Shown: positions 28,092-37,835, counted from the stretch's first letter. The stretch is DNA of 64,000 bases from Rhodanobacter denitrificans (GCA_003241385.1 QFPO01000017.1:1-64000); one strand, 5' to 3'. Translations and numbers: made by a program. The notes: generated by a model from the letters alone, not told the origin.

Positions 28092-28442
28092 TCAGGGAAA
28101 CGCGCGAATGACCTCGATCTTCCCGACGATGGCGGCGTTGAAGGCGCCCATGTCTTCGGCTGGAATCCAGTATTCGAGGTGAGCGCGGCCACCCGCTTCC
28201 CGTACTGCATACCCGCTCAGGTAGCGGGTCTTCACCTCGAAGCGCGTCACGAAGCCGGAACCGCTTTCCGGAACGTTCCAGTCACGCGCGATCTTGGTCG
28301 CATAGTCCTCGCTGAGCACCGGGTAGAAGATCGGCTGCTCGGGAAGGCGGGGCGGGAAAGCCTTCATGTCTGCCTGTCGGATCAATTCCAGTTCCTTCGG
28401 TCCGACCGGCCGCCAAAGCGTGGTCGTAGGTTCATTCGTCAA
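28092..28442 (-). CDS. Crystallin J1-like family small protein, TTG start
   Basis: 116 residues from a TTG start. TLWRPVGPKELELI, AFPPRLPEQPIFYPVL, YATKIARDWNV and EYWIPAEDMGAFN match a small family often labelled 'ADP-ribosylation/crystallin J1', although it is too short to be the true hydrolase; function is undefined. The start is decided by AGGAG placed 7 nt before TTG at 28442; the only in-frame ATG codons are 15 residues upstream, before the SD. It lies 103 bp upstream of the RDD gene on the same strand. Confidence 0.75.
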   Translation of the reverse strand: MTNEPTTTLWRPVGPKELELIRQADMKAFPPRLPEQPIFYPVLSEDYATKIARDWNVPESGSGFVTRFEVKTRYLSGYAVREAGGRAHLEYWIPAEDMGAFNAAIVGKIEVIRAFP

Positions 28443-28730
28443 CGTACATCTCCTCTCGCATTCGACGCGGGACGGGGTGACCATCAAGGATGCTCACCCA
28501 CGAAATCGGGGGCCCACCACAGGAGCACACCTTGCCGATCAGGGTGGATTCGGATCGGCCCCGGCCATCGTTCAGCCACCTTAACAGCTCTGACTTTCTT
28601 TTCCTGCGGCAGTTGTCGATCCTGCCGTCCCTCGTTCGTCGACATGGCAGCAGCAGCGTCCGGCCAGACTCGCAGCTCGGCCGACATCACCACAACCCCT
28701 CCCGGCTCTTACCTGCACAGGAGAACGACG

Positions 28731-29210
28731 ATGATCCCCAAGAACACGATCTGCCTCTGGTTCGACCGCGATGCCCTCGACGCGGCCACGTTCTACGCCG
28801 AGACCTTCCCCGACAGCGAAGTGAAGGCCGTCCATCGCGCGCCCGGCGACTTTCCGTCCGGCAAGCAGGGCGACGTGCTGACGGTCGAGTTCACCGTGCT
28901 CGGCATCTCGTGCATCGGCCTCAACGGCGGACCGGCGTTCAAGCACAGCGAGGCGTTCTCGTTCCAGGTCGCGACCGACGACCAGGCCGAAACCGACCGC
29001 CTGTGGAATGCGATCGTCGGCAACGGCGGCCAGGAGAGCGCCTGCGGCTGGTGCAAGGACAAATGGGGCCTGTCCTGGCAGATCACGCCGCGCGTGCTGA
29101 CCCAGGCCTATACCAACGGCGACCCGGCGGCCGCCAAGCGCGCCTTCGACGCGATGATGACGATGCGCAAGATCGACATCGCCGCGATAGAAGCGGCGCT
29201 GCGCGGCTGA
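28731..29210 (+). CDS. VOC superfamily protein, PhnB/3-demethylubiquinone methyltransferase-like
   Basis: 159 residues with the duplicated beta-alpha-beta-beta-beta VOC fold. ICLWFDRDALDAATFYAETF is the typical opening and GLSWQITPRVL the typical close of PF06983 proteins. True 3-demethylubiquinone methyltransferases differ; this family has no defined reaction. The ATG at 28731 has AGGAG 8 nt upstream. It is followed after 25 bp by a GST gene in the same direction, so the two are probably co-transcribed. Confidence 0.88.
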   Translation: MIPKNTICLWFDRDALDAATFYAETFPDSEVKAVHRAPGDFPSGKQGDVLTVEFTVLGISCIGLNGGPAFKHSEAFSFQVATDDQAETDRLWNAIVGNGGQESACGWCKDKWGLSWQITPRVLTQAYTNGDPAAAKRAFDAMMTMRKIDIAAIEAALRG

Positions 29211-29235
29211 CGCCGCGCACGGACCGGAGCCGACC

Positions 29236-29892
29236 ATGACACCGATCCTGACCGCCTTTGAACGCTCGCCGGACCGCGGCAAAGGCCTGGCGCGCGACAT
29301 GCGCGTGCGCTGGGCACTCGAGGAGGTCGGCGTGGCCTACGACGTCCGGCTGCTCTCGTTCGAGGCGATGAAACAGCCCGCGCATCGGGCGCTGCATCCG
29401 TTCGGCCAGATCCCGACCTACGAGGACGGGGACCTGGTGCTGTTCGAATCCGGTGCGATCGTGCTGCATCTGGCCGAGCGCCATACCGGACTGCTGCCGG
29501 CGGACCCCGCTGCACGCGCCCGCGCGATCGCGTGGATGTTCGCCGCGCTCAACACGGTCGAGCCGCCGATCGTCGAGCGCGGCATGGCGCTATTGTTCGA
29601 GCGCGACCAGCCCTGGTACGCCGAGCGCATGCCGATGCTCGAACAGCGCGTCGATACCCGGCTGGCGCAGCTGTCGGCCCGGCTCGGCGATGCCGACTGG
29701 CTCGACGGCGCCTTCAGCGCCGGCGATCTGATGATGGTGTCGGTGCTGCTGCGGCTCGGCCGGCCCGGGCCGCTCGACGCCTATCCGAACCTGTCCGCAT
29801 ACGTCGCGCGCGGCGAAGCCAGACCCGCCTACCGACGCGCGTTCGCCGAGCAACTGGCGGTGTTCAACCGGAGTACCGGCCCGATCGGCTGA
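29236..29892 (+). CDS. Glutathione S-transferase family protein
   Basis: 218 residues with an N-terminal thioredoxin-like domain (VRWALEEVGVAYDVRLL, HPFGQIPTYEDGDLVLFES) and a C-terminal helical domain (FSAGDLMMVSVLLRLG). The ES dipeptide and the Pro after Ile (QIPT) are the glutathione-contact residues of the fold. Substrate unknown. Co-directional with the VOC gene 25 bp upstream; the pair probably acts together on an electrophile or peroxide (inference). Confidence 0.9.
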   Translation: MTPILTAFERSPDRGKGLARDMRVRWALEEVGVAYDVRLLSFEAMKQPAHRALHPFGQIPTYEDGDLVLFESGAIVLHLAERHTGLLPADPAARARAIAWMFAALNTVEPPIVERGMALLFERDQPWYAERMPMLEQRVDTRLAQLSARLGDADWLDGAFSAGDLMMVSVLLRLGRPGPLDAYPNLSAYVARGEARPAYRRAFAEQLAVFNRSTGPIG

Positions 29893-29906
29893 GACGGCGA
29901 ACGGCG

Positions 29907-29927
29907 CGGCCGGGCCGGGTCCGGCCG
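29907..29927 (+). terminator. Weak stem-loop after the GST gene
   Basis: A 7-bp CGGCCGG/CCGGCCG stem with a 7-nt loop starts 15 nt past the stop. No T tract, so termination is uncertain. Confidence 0.35.
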
Positions 29928-30164
29928 TGTTCGAGCGGAGGTGTGCGGCAACCGTGCACTCTCAACCCGTCGCGTGAGCACCCCTCGTCGAACGCTCGCG
30001 AACGGCGATGGCTGACGAACTCGCCGCCGATCAGCTGTGCGCAATGCGGGCATCCGCCGCCATGCCTTACATCGTGCTCATCGAGGCAGATGGACATTTA
30101 CGTGCTGACCCTTCAGCTCCTCGGATGGCCAAAGACACTGCAGCAGCGTGCCGATACCACAGGA

Positions 30165-30758
30165 TCAATTCAGGCGCCGTCCCGACTCGAGCGCCACAGG
30201 CGTACTGAATGCAGGATCCGTCGCATCGACGGCGGCGAGACGTTGCGTCAAATCCTCGTCGGTCAGAGCACCCTCGCGATGCAGCCATCTGAACCGGCTG
30301 CGGCATTGCTCGGGCGATTCGTCCGTCGGCATGAAATCGTACTCGCGCCGCAGATGGGCGGCGCGACGCTTCGCGATCTCATCCAGTACGGCCGAGCCTT
30401 GCGAATCGTCGATCACCAAGATGTTGCCGTGTCGGGTCGGCACGACCGTGAAGTGAGTCGAGCGCACGCGATAGATGACATAGCACGCCGCACCGATCGC
30501 GAGCCAGATCGAGAATTGGGGTCCCTTCTCGCCCGCGAAGCTCAGCGCCGTCAGTACCATCCCGATCGCCAGCCATAACAGTCCGGCGTTGCGAAGCCAC
30601 TGGTTGCGCTCGATCAAAGTTTGCCGATCACGGCTGATGTCCTCGTAGCGGACTGAGAACGAACGGCCGCCGGAACTGTCCTCCAGTCCATAGTCGAGCT
30701 CCTCTTCGCCGAAATTGAAGCGGATTCTGTTGGAATTTTTGGCTTGCTTGATTTCCAT
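30165..30758 (-). CDS. Uncharacterised membrane protein
   Basis: 197 residues, unrecognised. Two transmembrane helices (about 56-75 and 82-97) sit between a hydrophilic N-terminal segment (RIRFNFGEEELDYG) and a C-terminal cytoplasmic or periplasmic region (about 100-197) starting STHFTVVPTRHGNILVI, a pattern seen in PH-like membrane proteins. The ATG at 30758 has GGGGA about 5 nt upstream. Its first 60 bases are more AT-rich than the surroundings. No operon partner. Confidence 0.65.
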   Translation of the reverse strand: MEIKQAKNSNRIRFNFGEEELDYGLEDSSGGRSFSVRYEDISRDRQTLIERNQWLRNAGLLWLAIGMVLTALSFAGEKGPQFSIWLAIGAACYVIYRVRSTHFTVVPTRHGNILVIDDSQGSAVLDEIAKRRAAHLRREYDFMPTDESPEQCRSRFRWLHREGALTDEDLTQRLAAVDATDPAFSTPVALESGRRLN

Positions 30759-31069
30759 CGCTGTCCCCGTGCGCGCACCCTGCTGGCCATCCATCCGCAT
30801 TTTGGATCGACGGCTGAGTGTTCAGAGCGTAACGCATGCCGACCGGTGGCGCCGAGCATGCGTTCGGCACCCCACATCACCGACCACGAGGACTGCAGGC
30901 AAACCGGATCGGCTCCGCCGGATTTGGCGCCGCCAGGACGCACTGCCCTGCCTCCCATCAGCGACCAAGGAAGACCGCGTCGCGTGCGGTCGCATCGGTC
31001 GCGGACCGGCCCGTTCAATCCGACTCGCCGTCAGAGGCAGATCGGATGGCGAGGCCTCTCCGAACAGCC
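30759..31069. other. Gene-free stretch
   Basis: Between two minus-strand genes; frames on both strands look like non-coding shadows. No hairpin or repeat stands out. Confidence 0.4.
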
Positions 31070-32454
31070 TCAATCTGCGACCCGCTCGAATCGCAGGCGC
31101 CGCACGCGGTTACCGAAGCTGACCATCAACGTGTCCGCCGTCGCCTCCAGACGCAACGGACCGGTGATGAGTCCGCCATCCGCAGCGACCTCGAGCCCGC
31201 CCCAGTCCTCCACGACCGGTTCGGCCGCGAGCGGCGACCGTATCGTGACCTGGACGCCGCCGTTATTGGCACGGATCGCATAGTCGATCCGCGTTTCCGG
31301 CGAGCGCCAATGGCCGACCAGAGCCGCGATCGCCGCACTCGAGGCCGGCTGCGGCGCCTCGCGTGGCGGGCGGGCAGCTGACGCCTGCGGCTCGGGCGCT
31401 GTGCGGTTCGACAGTCGCTCGGCGATCGCATCGGGGTTCACGTCGCTGCGATTGCACAGCACGATCGCGCCGACCGGTGCGTCGGCGCGTCGCAGGTACT
31501 GCGCGCGGAAGCCTTCGGAACCCCCGTCATGGCTCAACCACAGCACGCCGTCGCGCCGCTCCAGTCCGACGCCGGCGCCGTAAGGCGTGCCGAACTCCGG
31601 CAGCGCGGCCGTCTCGCCGTTCGACAGGCGACCGGGTTCGAGAAACATCGCCTTGACCGCCGGCGACCAGACGCCCTCGCCGCTGCGAAATGCCGTGTCG
31701 AAGCGGACCAGATCGCGAGCGGTCGTCACCAGTCCGCCCGAACCCGGCAGGCTGGGCTGGTCGTCGGCGATGCGGAAGCCGCCGGAGCGCAGCGGCCGGT
31801 AACCGTGCGCGATCGGCGCGCTCGCATCGAACCCGGTATCGCGCATGTCGAGCGGTGCGAAGAGCGCCTCGTGCGCGAACGCCGCGAGCGGCCGGCCCGA
31901 CACGCGCTCGACGAGCTGCGCCAGCATCAGATAGTGACCGTTCGAGTAGCGCGCCTGGCTGCCGGGCGCAAAATTGTTCGAGTCCAGGCCGCGCATCATC
32001 GCAAGCACCGCGTCCGGCGCGACCGCGGCCATGCGCTCGATGCCGGCCAGTGCCATCAACGAGGTGTGATCGCGCACGCCGGCGGTCTGATTCAGCAGCT
32101 GGCGCACCGTCGCGCGCCCTGCAGGGCACCGGCCAGATCGGGCAGCCAACGTTCGGCCGGATCGTCGAGCCCGACGCGCCCCTGATCGACCAGCCTCAGG
32201 ACCGCCAGCGCCGTGAACTGCTTGGATGCCGAGGCGATCAGGAAACGCGTGTCGCGGGTGATCGGCACGCCGGCCTCGAGGTCCGCATAGCCGGCCGCGT
32301 CGAAGGACGCGCCGGCCGTCCCCAGCGTCGCGACCGCGCAACCGGGCTGGCGACCTTCGCGCAATGCCGCCAGCGGACTGCGATGGGCGCAGCCGGCCGA
32401 CAGTACCGAGGCGAGGCATGTCACGACGAACAGCTGAATCCGCATAGCGTTCAT
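31070..32454 (-). pseudogene. Class C beta-lactamase-like serine hydrolase lipoprotein, frameshifted
   Basis: Two overlapping frames make one protein of about 460 residues. The N-terminal frame starts at ATG 32454 (GGAGG 5 nt upstream), with a lipobox (LSAGC, C22) and the SxxK motif (SASK, S75/K78), up to WLPDLAGALQG. The second frame carries TVRQLLNQTAGV, the YSN motif (ARYSNGHYLML), HxG (LSHDGG) and a C-terminal beta domain of about 100 residues. The frames join at about 32110-32120 in a GGGCGCGCGACG run; adding one base there restores Q-G-A-A-T-V-R. It is either a real one-base deletion or an assembly error. An intact copy would be an envelope esterase, D-peptidase or beta-lactamase. It is divergent from an AraC regulator across 72 bp. 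Confidence 0.8.
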
Positions 32455-32526
32455 ATGGACCTCCGGACCCGGCGAATGCTAGCGTCCGGCTCCGGCTGAC
32501 CGCCTGTAGATTTCGGAACCGGTATC

Positions 32527-33384
32527 GTGGTGTCCGCCCTGCCCCTCTCGTTGCGGATGGATTGGCGGCCCGCCGCGCCCGATCTGCGCCCGTTCGTCAC
32601 CGCGTTCGCGGAACGCCGCGATGCGGCCGCATTCGTGTCGATGCGCGAGCTGCCGGTACCGATACCGCTGTTGCAGATCATGCTCGATTCGGACTTCTGT
32701 CTGGCCGGCACGCACGGCTACGAGGCAGCGCCGAGAGCGGCCTTGTGGGGTCCGACATCGACCGCCGCCCGGTCGCGGACGTGCCGTCCGCTGCATGTCT
32801 TCGTGGCCGCACTGACCGTACGCGGCGCGGTCGTTCTGGGCCGATCTGCAGCGGGCTGCCTGGCCGATTGCCGGACGCCGCTGGATGCGCTGCTGTCCGC
32901 CGCGTCGCGCCGGCTGTACGCCCGCGTCGAGGATGCATCCAGTTTCGATGGCCGGGTCGCCGCGACCGAACACTGGCTGCGCGAGACGTTCCGCGAATCG
33001 GCTGGAGCCGACCCGGCGGTCGCGACGATCGAGGCGATGCTCGATCATCGCCTCCACGGCCCGGTTTCCGGCATCGCGCACGCCGCCGGCGTTTCCGAGC
33101 GCGCACTGCACAAGCGCTGCGAGCGTCTCATCGGACTGTCGCCGAAGCGGTTGCTGCGAATCGCGCGTCTGCAGCGCGTGCTGGCCGCCGTACATCCTTC
33201 GCCGTGGCTGAGGCGCGCAAGCCCGCACGAGGTCCGGCTCGAGTTCACCGACGACGCGCATCTGGCCCACGACTTCAAGAGCCTGACCGGCCTGACGCCG
33301 ACGGCGTATCGCCATGCCAAACTCGCCAGCGGCGATCGGCTGGTGCACACGCTGATCGACGCTCAGGTTCGCTCCGATTCCTGA
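32527..33384 (+). CDS. AraC family transcriptional regulator
   Basis: 285 residues from a GTG at 32527; an in-frame GTG 3 nt later and an ATG at 32557 are alternatives, none with a strong ribosome-binding site. The N-terminal half resembles the DUF6597-type domain (WRPAAPDLRPFVTAFAE..). The C-terminal AraC domain has ISGIAHAAGV-type first helix-turn-helix (VSGIAHAAGVSERALHKRC) and the second in FTDDAHLAHDFKSLTGLTP. It is divergent from the frameshifted beta-lactamase-like gene, its probable target. Confidence 0.85.
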   Translation: MVSALPLSLRMDWRPAAPDLRPFVTAFAERRDAAAFVSMRELPVPIPLLQIMLDSDFCLAGTHGYEAAPRAALWGPTSTAARSRTCRPLHVFVAALTVRGAVVLGRSAAGCLADCRTPLDALLSAASRRLYARVEDASSFDGRVAATEHWLRETFRESAGADPAVATIEAMLDHRLHGPVSGIAHAAGVSERALHKRCERLIGLSPKRLLRIARLQRVLAAVHPSPWLRRASPHEVRLEFTDDAHLAHDFKSLTGLTPTAYRHAKLASGDRLVHTLIDAQVRSDS

Positions 33385-33430
33385 TCGGAGCGCATGCGCG
33401 TCGGTAGCGCCGAGCGGACCGTCGCGATCG

Positions 33431-34054
33431 CTAGCCCTGCGGTATGCCCCTCATGTCGGGCAGCTGATGCGCGATACCCTTGTGGCAGTCGATGCAGGTC
33501 TTCTCGCCGGTCCCCAGATACAGCTGGTGGATCTGCGCGGCGCGCGGCGCCTGGCGGGTGAGGTCCATCGAATCGTACTGATGACAGTTCCGGCATTCGA
33601 GCGAATCGTTGGCCTTCAGCCGCGCCCACTCGTGCCTGGCGAGCTCGAGTCTGTTGTCGAGGAATTTCTCGCGCGTATCGATCGACCCGAAGATCTTCCC
33701 CCACACCTCCTTCGAGGCCTGCATCTTGCGGGCCATCTTGTCGGTCCAGTCGTGCGGCACATGGCAGTCGGAACAGATCGCCCGCACGCCCGAGCGATTG
33801 GTGTAGTGGATCGTCGTCTTGAGTTCGGCGAACACGTTGGCTTTCATTTCGTGGCAGCTGGTGCAGAACGCCTCGGTATTGGTCGCCTCCATCGCCGTGT
33901 TGAATCCACCCCAGAACACGATTCCGGCGATGAAACCACCGAGCGTCAGGAAGCCCAGGCTGAAATGCAGACTCGGCCGCCACAGCGTGGTCCAGAACGG
34001 CGCGATCCAGTTGCGGACCCGCCCGGATATCGCACGAAGCCGTCTGCCGATCAT
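33431..34054 (-). CDS. napC: Cytochrome c-type protein NapC (NapC/NirT family)
   Basis: 207 residues. A single N-terminal membrane helix (about 29-50) anchors a periplasmic domain with four CxxCH haem motifs starting at C64, C94, C154 and C187, as in NapC/NirT quinol dehydrogenases. It passes electrons from membrane quinol to NapB and so to NapA. Last gene of the nap operon; its ATG overlaps the napB stop by 4 nt. Length is typical. Confidence 0.95.
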   Translation of the reverse strand: MIGRRLRAISGRVRNWIAPFWTTLWRPSLHFSLGFLTLGGFIAGIVFWGGFNTAMEATNTEAFCTSCHEMKANVFAELKTTIHYTNRSGVRAICSDCHVPHDWTDKMARKMQASKEVWGKIFGSIDTREKFLDNRLELARHEWARLKANDSLECRNCHQYDSMDLTRQAPRAAQIHQLYLGTGEKTCIDCHKGIAHQLPDMRGIPQG

Positions 34055-34557
34055 CGTACGCCCCCTTCCGACATCGTCGTGTTGAGACCCTCGTACCGGT
34101 TCGCGACCAGGGGCCGCGCGTCGGTCTGGACGACGTGACACTGCATGCAGAAGTAGCGGCGCGGCGAGATCGTCTCGAGGATCGTGCCGTCGCGCGTCGC
34201 GTAGTGCGCCGGACTGACCGGCGGCGCATGGAAGGTCTGCGCATGGGATCGGGTGTGGCAGAGCATGCAGCGATTGGTGTTGCGCGTGAGCTGGTAGTTG
34301 TCGATCGAGTGCGGAATCGTCGGCGGCTGCATCTCGTAGTTCACCGGGCGGATGCGGTCGAAATTCTCGACGCGCGCCATCGCCGGCGGCGTCGCTTCGG
34401 CGTCGATCGGCACGCCGCGCCGCACCAAGTCGATCTGCCCGGGCGCGCTGACGAGTACCGGTTCACTGGGCGCCCGCTGCGGCGTCTCCTCGTGCTTCGG
34501 ACCGCACCCGGCCAGCACTGCCGGGACCAGAACCAGCAGCAGCGCGGTCGCTTTCAT
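34051..34557 (-). CDS. napB: Periplasmic nitrate reductase small subunit NapB (di-haem), lipoprotein-like signal
   Basis: 168 residues with two CxxCH haem sites (C97 and C137) spaced as in NapB and the conserved PPTIPHSID block. It relays electrons from NapC to NapA. The signal region, LLLVLVPAVLAGCGPKHE, ends in a lipobox (C18), suggesting a lipid-anchored NapB; classical NapB is a soluble periplasmic protein. Start overlaps the napA stop, and stop overlaps the napC start (ATGA in both cases). Confidence 0.93.
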   Translation of the reverse strand: MKATALLLVLVPAVLAGCGPKHEETPQRAPSEPVLVSAPGQIDLVRRGVPIDAEATPPAMARVENFDRIRPVNYEMQPPTIPHSIDNYQLTRNTNRCMLCHTRSHAQTFHAPPVSPAHYATRDGTILETISPRRYFCMQCHVVQTDARPLVANRYEGLNTTMSEGGVR

Positions 34558-37046
34558 GCCATCACCACTTTGACGGCGCACTTCTTGAAATCGGTCTGCT
34601 TGGAGATCGGACAGGTGGCGTCCAGCGTGGTCTTGTTGATGAGCTGCGCGGCATCGAACCAGGGCACGAACACCAGGCCCGCCGGCATGCGGTTCCGGCC
34701 GCGTGTCTCGACCCGGCTGCGCATCTCGCCACGTCGGGATATGACCCTCACCTCGTCGCCGCGCTTCAATCCTCGCGCCCTGGCGTCGTCGGGATTCATG
34801 AAGACAACCGCGGACGGGAACGCCTTGTAGAGCTCGGGTACGCGCATCGTCATCGATCCGGAATGCCAATGCTCGAGCACCCGGCCGGTCGACAGCCAAA
34901 GATCGAATTCCGCGTCCGGCGACTCCGCCGGTGGCTCGTAGGGCAGCGCCCAGATCACCGCTCGCCCGTCATTGTTGCCGTAGAACTGCCAGCCGGCGCC
35001 CTTCTTCACGTAGGGATCGGTGCCCTCGCGGTAACGCCAGCGCGTCTCCTTGCCGTCCACGACCGGCCAGCGGATGCCGCGCGCCGCGTGGTAGGCGTCG
35101 AAGGGCGCCAGATCGTGACCGTGACCGCGCCCGAACTCGGCATATTCCTCGAACAGGCCTTTCTGCGGGTAGAAGCCGAACGCGACCGCTTCGTCGTTGG
35201 CATAGCCCGCCTCGACCTCGCCGGGTCCGAACCGGTCCACCTTGCCGTTGCGGTACAGCACGTCGAACAAGGTCTTTGCCTTGTACTCGGGATGGGCGGC
35301 GAGCAGTTCGGCGGGCCAGCATTCGTCGGTCGTGAAGCGCTTGGAGAACTCCATCAGCTGCCACAGGTCCGACCGGGCCTCGCCCGGTGCCTTGACCAGC
35401 TGATGCCAGAACTGGGTGCGGCGTTCCGCATTGCCGTATGCGCCTTCCTTCTCGACCCACATCGCGGTGGGCAGGATCAGATCGGCCGTCTGCGCGGTGA
35501 CGGTCGGATACGCGTCGGAGACGACGATGAAGTTCTCGGGATTGCGATAGCCCGGATAGCCCTCGTTGCCGAGGTTCGCCGCGGCCTGCATGTTGTTGTT
35601 CGCCATCACCCAGTAGGCATTGAGCTGGCCGTCCTTGAGCATGCGGTTCTGCTCGACGATGTGATAACCGGCCTTCTCGACGATCAGCCCGTGCGGAACC
35701 TTCCAGATCTCCTCGGCGTGCTTGCGATGCTCCGGGTCGGTGACGACCAGATCGGCAGGCAGACGATGCGCGAACGTGCCCACCTCGCGCGTGGTGCCGC
35801 AGGCGGACGGCTGGCCGGTCAGCGAGAACGGACTGTTGCCCGGCGTCGCGATCTTTCCGGTCAGCAGGTGGATGTTGTAGACCATGTTGTTGGCCCAGGT
35901 GCCGCGCGTGTGCTGGTTGAAGCCCATCGTCCACAGCGACATCACCTTGACCGCCGGATCCGCGTAGAGCTCGGCGAGCTGCTTCAGCCAGCCAGGTTCG
36001 ACGCCGCTCAGCGCGGCCGCGTGATCGAGCGTGTAAGGCTCGACGAAGGCCTTGAACGCCTCGAAATCGATATCCGTGCTGCCGCCGGGATCGTCGGCAT
36101 GGGCCGCTTCGAGCTCGAGCGGATGGTTGGGGCGCAAGCCGTAGCCGATGTCGTCGTTGCCGCGCTTGAAGCGGACGTGCTGGCGGATGAAGTCCTCGTT
36201 GACGCGGCCGCTCCGGATGATGTGGTTCGCGACGTAGTTGAGGATCGCCAGGTCGGTCTGCGGCTTGAAGATGATCGGGATATCGGCGAGATCGAAGCTG
36301 CGATGCTCGAACGTCGACAGCACCGCGACCTTGACGTGATCGTGCGACAGCCGGCGGTCGGTGACGCGCGTCCACAGGATCGGATGCATCTCCGCCATGT
36401 TCGAGCCCCACAGCACGAACGCATCGGCGGCTTCGAAGTCGTCGTAGCAGCCCATCGGCTCGTCCATGCCGAAAGTCCGCATGAAGCCGGTCACCGCCGA
36501 GGCCATGCAGTGACGCGCGTTGGGATCGATGTGATTGGAGCGGAACCCCGCCTTCATCAGCTTGTTGGCGGCGTAGCCCTCCCAGACGGTCCATTGGCCC
36601 GAACCGGCCATGCCGATGCCGGCCCCGCCCTTGGCCCGCAGGACGCGCTTGAACTGTGCCGCCATCACATCGAACGCCTCGTCCCAGCTGATCGGTTCGA
36701 ACTCGCCGTCCTTCGAGTAGCGACCGTCCTTCTTGCGCAGCAGCGGCGTGGTCAGCCGATCGGCGCCGTACATGATCTTCGAGAGGAAATAGCCTTTGAC
36801 GCAGTTGAGTCCGCGATTGACCTCGGCTTCGGCGTCGCCGTGCGTGGCGACCACGCGATTGCCCTGCACCGCGACCTGGACGCCGCATCCGGTACCGCAG
36901 AAGCGGCAAGGCGCCTTCGACCACTTGATCTCCGGCGGCGGCGGAGCGGCGACGGCCCCCGCGAAGCGAGCCGGAACGGCCATGCCCGCGGCGGATGCCG
37001 CTGCCCCCACCGCGCTGGCGCGGATGAAATCTCGACGTGTCGTCAT
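34554..37046 (-). CDS. napA: Periplasmic nitrate reductase catalytic subunit NapA
   Basis: 830 residues, the usual length. A Tat signal (TTRRDFIRASAV) leads to a [4Fe-4S] site (C47, C50, C54, C82 in CRFCGTGC..NCVKG) and the molybdenum-ligand C180 (NARHCMASAV). Mo-bis-MGD binding segments follow through the length, closing with FVPWFDAAQLINKTTLDATC near the C terminus. It reduces nitrate to nitrite in the periplasm. NapD should bind the Tat signal before export. ATGA overlaps with napD upstream and napB downstream show translational coupling. Confidence 0.97.
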   Translation of the reverse strand: MTTRRDFIRASAVGAAASAAGMAVPARFAGAVAAPPPPEIKWSKAPCRFCGTGCGVQVAVQGNRVVATHGDAEAEVNRGLNCVKGYFLSKIMYGADRLTTPLLRKKDGRYSKDGEFEPISWDEAFDVMAAQFKRVLRAKGGAGIGMAGSGQWTVWEGYAANKLMKAGFRSNHIDPNARHCMASAVTGFMRTFGMDEPMGCYDDFEAADAFVLWGSNMAEMHPILWTRVTDRRLSHDHVKVAVLSTFEHRSFDLADIPIIFKPQTDLAILNYVANHIIRSGRVNEDFIRQHVRFKRGNDDIGYGLRPNHPLELEAAHADDPGGSTDIDFEAFKAFVEPYTLDHAAALSGVEPGWLKQLAELYADPAVKVMSLWTMGFNQHTRGTWANNMVYNIHLLTGKIATPGNSPFSLTGQPSACGTTREVGTFAHRLPADLVVTDPEHRKHAEEIWKVPHGLIVEKAGYHIVEQNRMLKDGQLNAYWVMANNNMQAAANLGNEGYPGYRNPENFIVVSDAYPTVTAQTADLILPTAMWVEKEGAYGNAERRTQFWHQLVKAPGEARSDLWQLMEFSKRFTTDECWPAELLAAHPEYKAKTLFDVLYRNGKVDRFGPGEVEAGYANDEAVAFGFYPQKGLFEEYAEFGRGHGHDLAPFDAYHAARGIRWPVVDGKETRWRYREGTDPYVKKGAGWQFYGNNDGRAVIWALPYEPPAESPDAEFDLWLSTGRVLEHWHSGSMTMRVPELYKAFPSAVVFMNPDDARARGLKRGDEVRVISRRGEMRSRVETRGRNRMPAGLVFVPWFDAAQLINKTTLDATCPISKQTDFKKCAVKVVMA

Positions 37047-37336
37047 CGGTCATCGTCCTCGTTGGCAGCCGGCTGGAGGATGTCGTCGAGCGCACGACGC
37101 GACTCGGCGTGGTGATAGACGAGATTTGCGCTGATCACGCCGCGCGTCGCCTGGATCGCCTCGATGCACGCGAGCAGATCGCGCGTGCCCTCGCCTTCGT
37201 GCAGCACGATGCAGCGACCCGGCTCGCGAGTCGCGACCTCGGCACCCGGCGTGGCGGCGAGGAGCCGGTCGATCGATGCGAACGCGTCCGGACGGTGCCG
37301 TACGACGATGCTCGCGATGTGGATCTCGTCATTCAT
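37043..37336 (-). CDS. napD: NapA signal-peptide chaperone NapD
   Basis: 97 residues with the ferredoxin-like fold of NapD: EIHIASIVVRHRPD, then the EGTRDLLACIEAIQATRGV helix-strand block. NapD binds the twin-arginine signal of NapA and delays export until the cofactor is inserted. Its start lies 8 nt inside napF and its stop overlaps the napA start by 4 nt. Confidence 0.92.
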   Translation of the reverse strand: MNDEIHIASIVVRHRPDAFASIDRLLAATPGAEVATREPGRCIVLHEGEGTRDLLACIEAIQATRGVISANLVYHHAESRRALDDILQPAANEDDDR

Positions 37337-37835
37337 CGTCCGTCTCCGGCACGGACAGGGCGATCGCGGAGACCGGACAGACGCCGAGGCAGGCACCGCA
37401 GCCGGTGCAACACGATGCGTCCAACTCCACACGCGCACCGCCCAGTGCGGGCCGGAAACGAATCGCGGTCTCGCCGCAGGCGTCGCGGCAGCTGAAGCAG
37501 GTCACGCCGTTGAGCGTCAGGCACGACGAGGAGATCTCGGCTCGAATCGCCCAGGGCCTGGCCGGCTCGCCGTCGAGCGCGTCGGTGTCGCAGGCATCGA
37601 CGCACTTGCGGCAGAACACGCAGGCGCCTGAATGGGGTTCGAAAACCGGGTAGCCGCCTTCGCCACGGTGCAGCACCTGTTCGGGACAGGCGACCACGCA
37701 GGCATCGCAGGCCGTGCACAAGTCCAGAAAGCGCGCTTCGGCGATCGCCCAGGGCGGTCGCAGCCGACGAACGACAGGCCCGCCTCCCCTCAGGAATGCG
37801 CGTCGTGCCGGCGAGAAGGGCGCGCGCCCGTTCAT
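37329..37835 (-). CDS. napF: Ferredoxin-type protein NapF
   Basis: 168 residues with several [4Fe-4S] motifs: CTACDACVVACP, CVFCRKCVDAC, CFSCRDAC and CTGCGACLGVCP. The N terminus has an arginine-rich SPARRAFLRGG segment as usual for NapF. NapF is a cytoplasmic helper thought to aid Fe-S loading of NapA. Its ATG at 37835 overlaps the napE stop; the ribosome-binding site is poor, consistent with coupling. Confidence 0.93.
   Translation of the reverse strand: MNGRAPFSPARRAFLRGGGPVVRRLRPPWAIAEARFLDLCTACDACVVACPEQVLHRGEGGYPVFEPHSGACVFCRKCVDACDTDALDGEPARPWAIRAEISSSCLTLNGVTCFSCRDACGETAIRFRPALGGARVELDASCCTGCGACLGVCPVSAIALSVPETDDE

Noticed and set aside
29864..30097. 77-codon minus-strand frame with a CPHC motif
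   Set aside because: Only one Cys pair, then Arg-rich sequence overlapping the GST 3' end; at most a remnant, not supportable as a gene.
34863..37115. 750-codon open frame on the plus strand opposite napA
   Set aside because: Shadow of napA; no recognisable motif and no ribosome-binding site.
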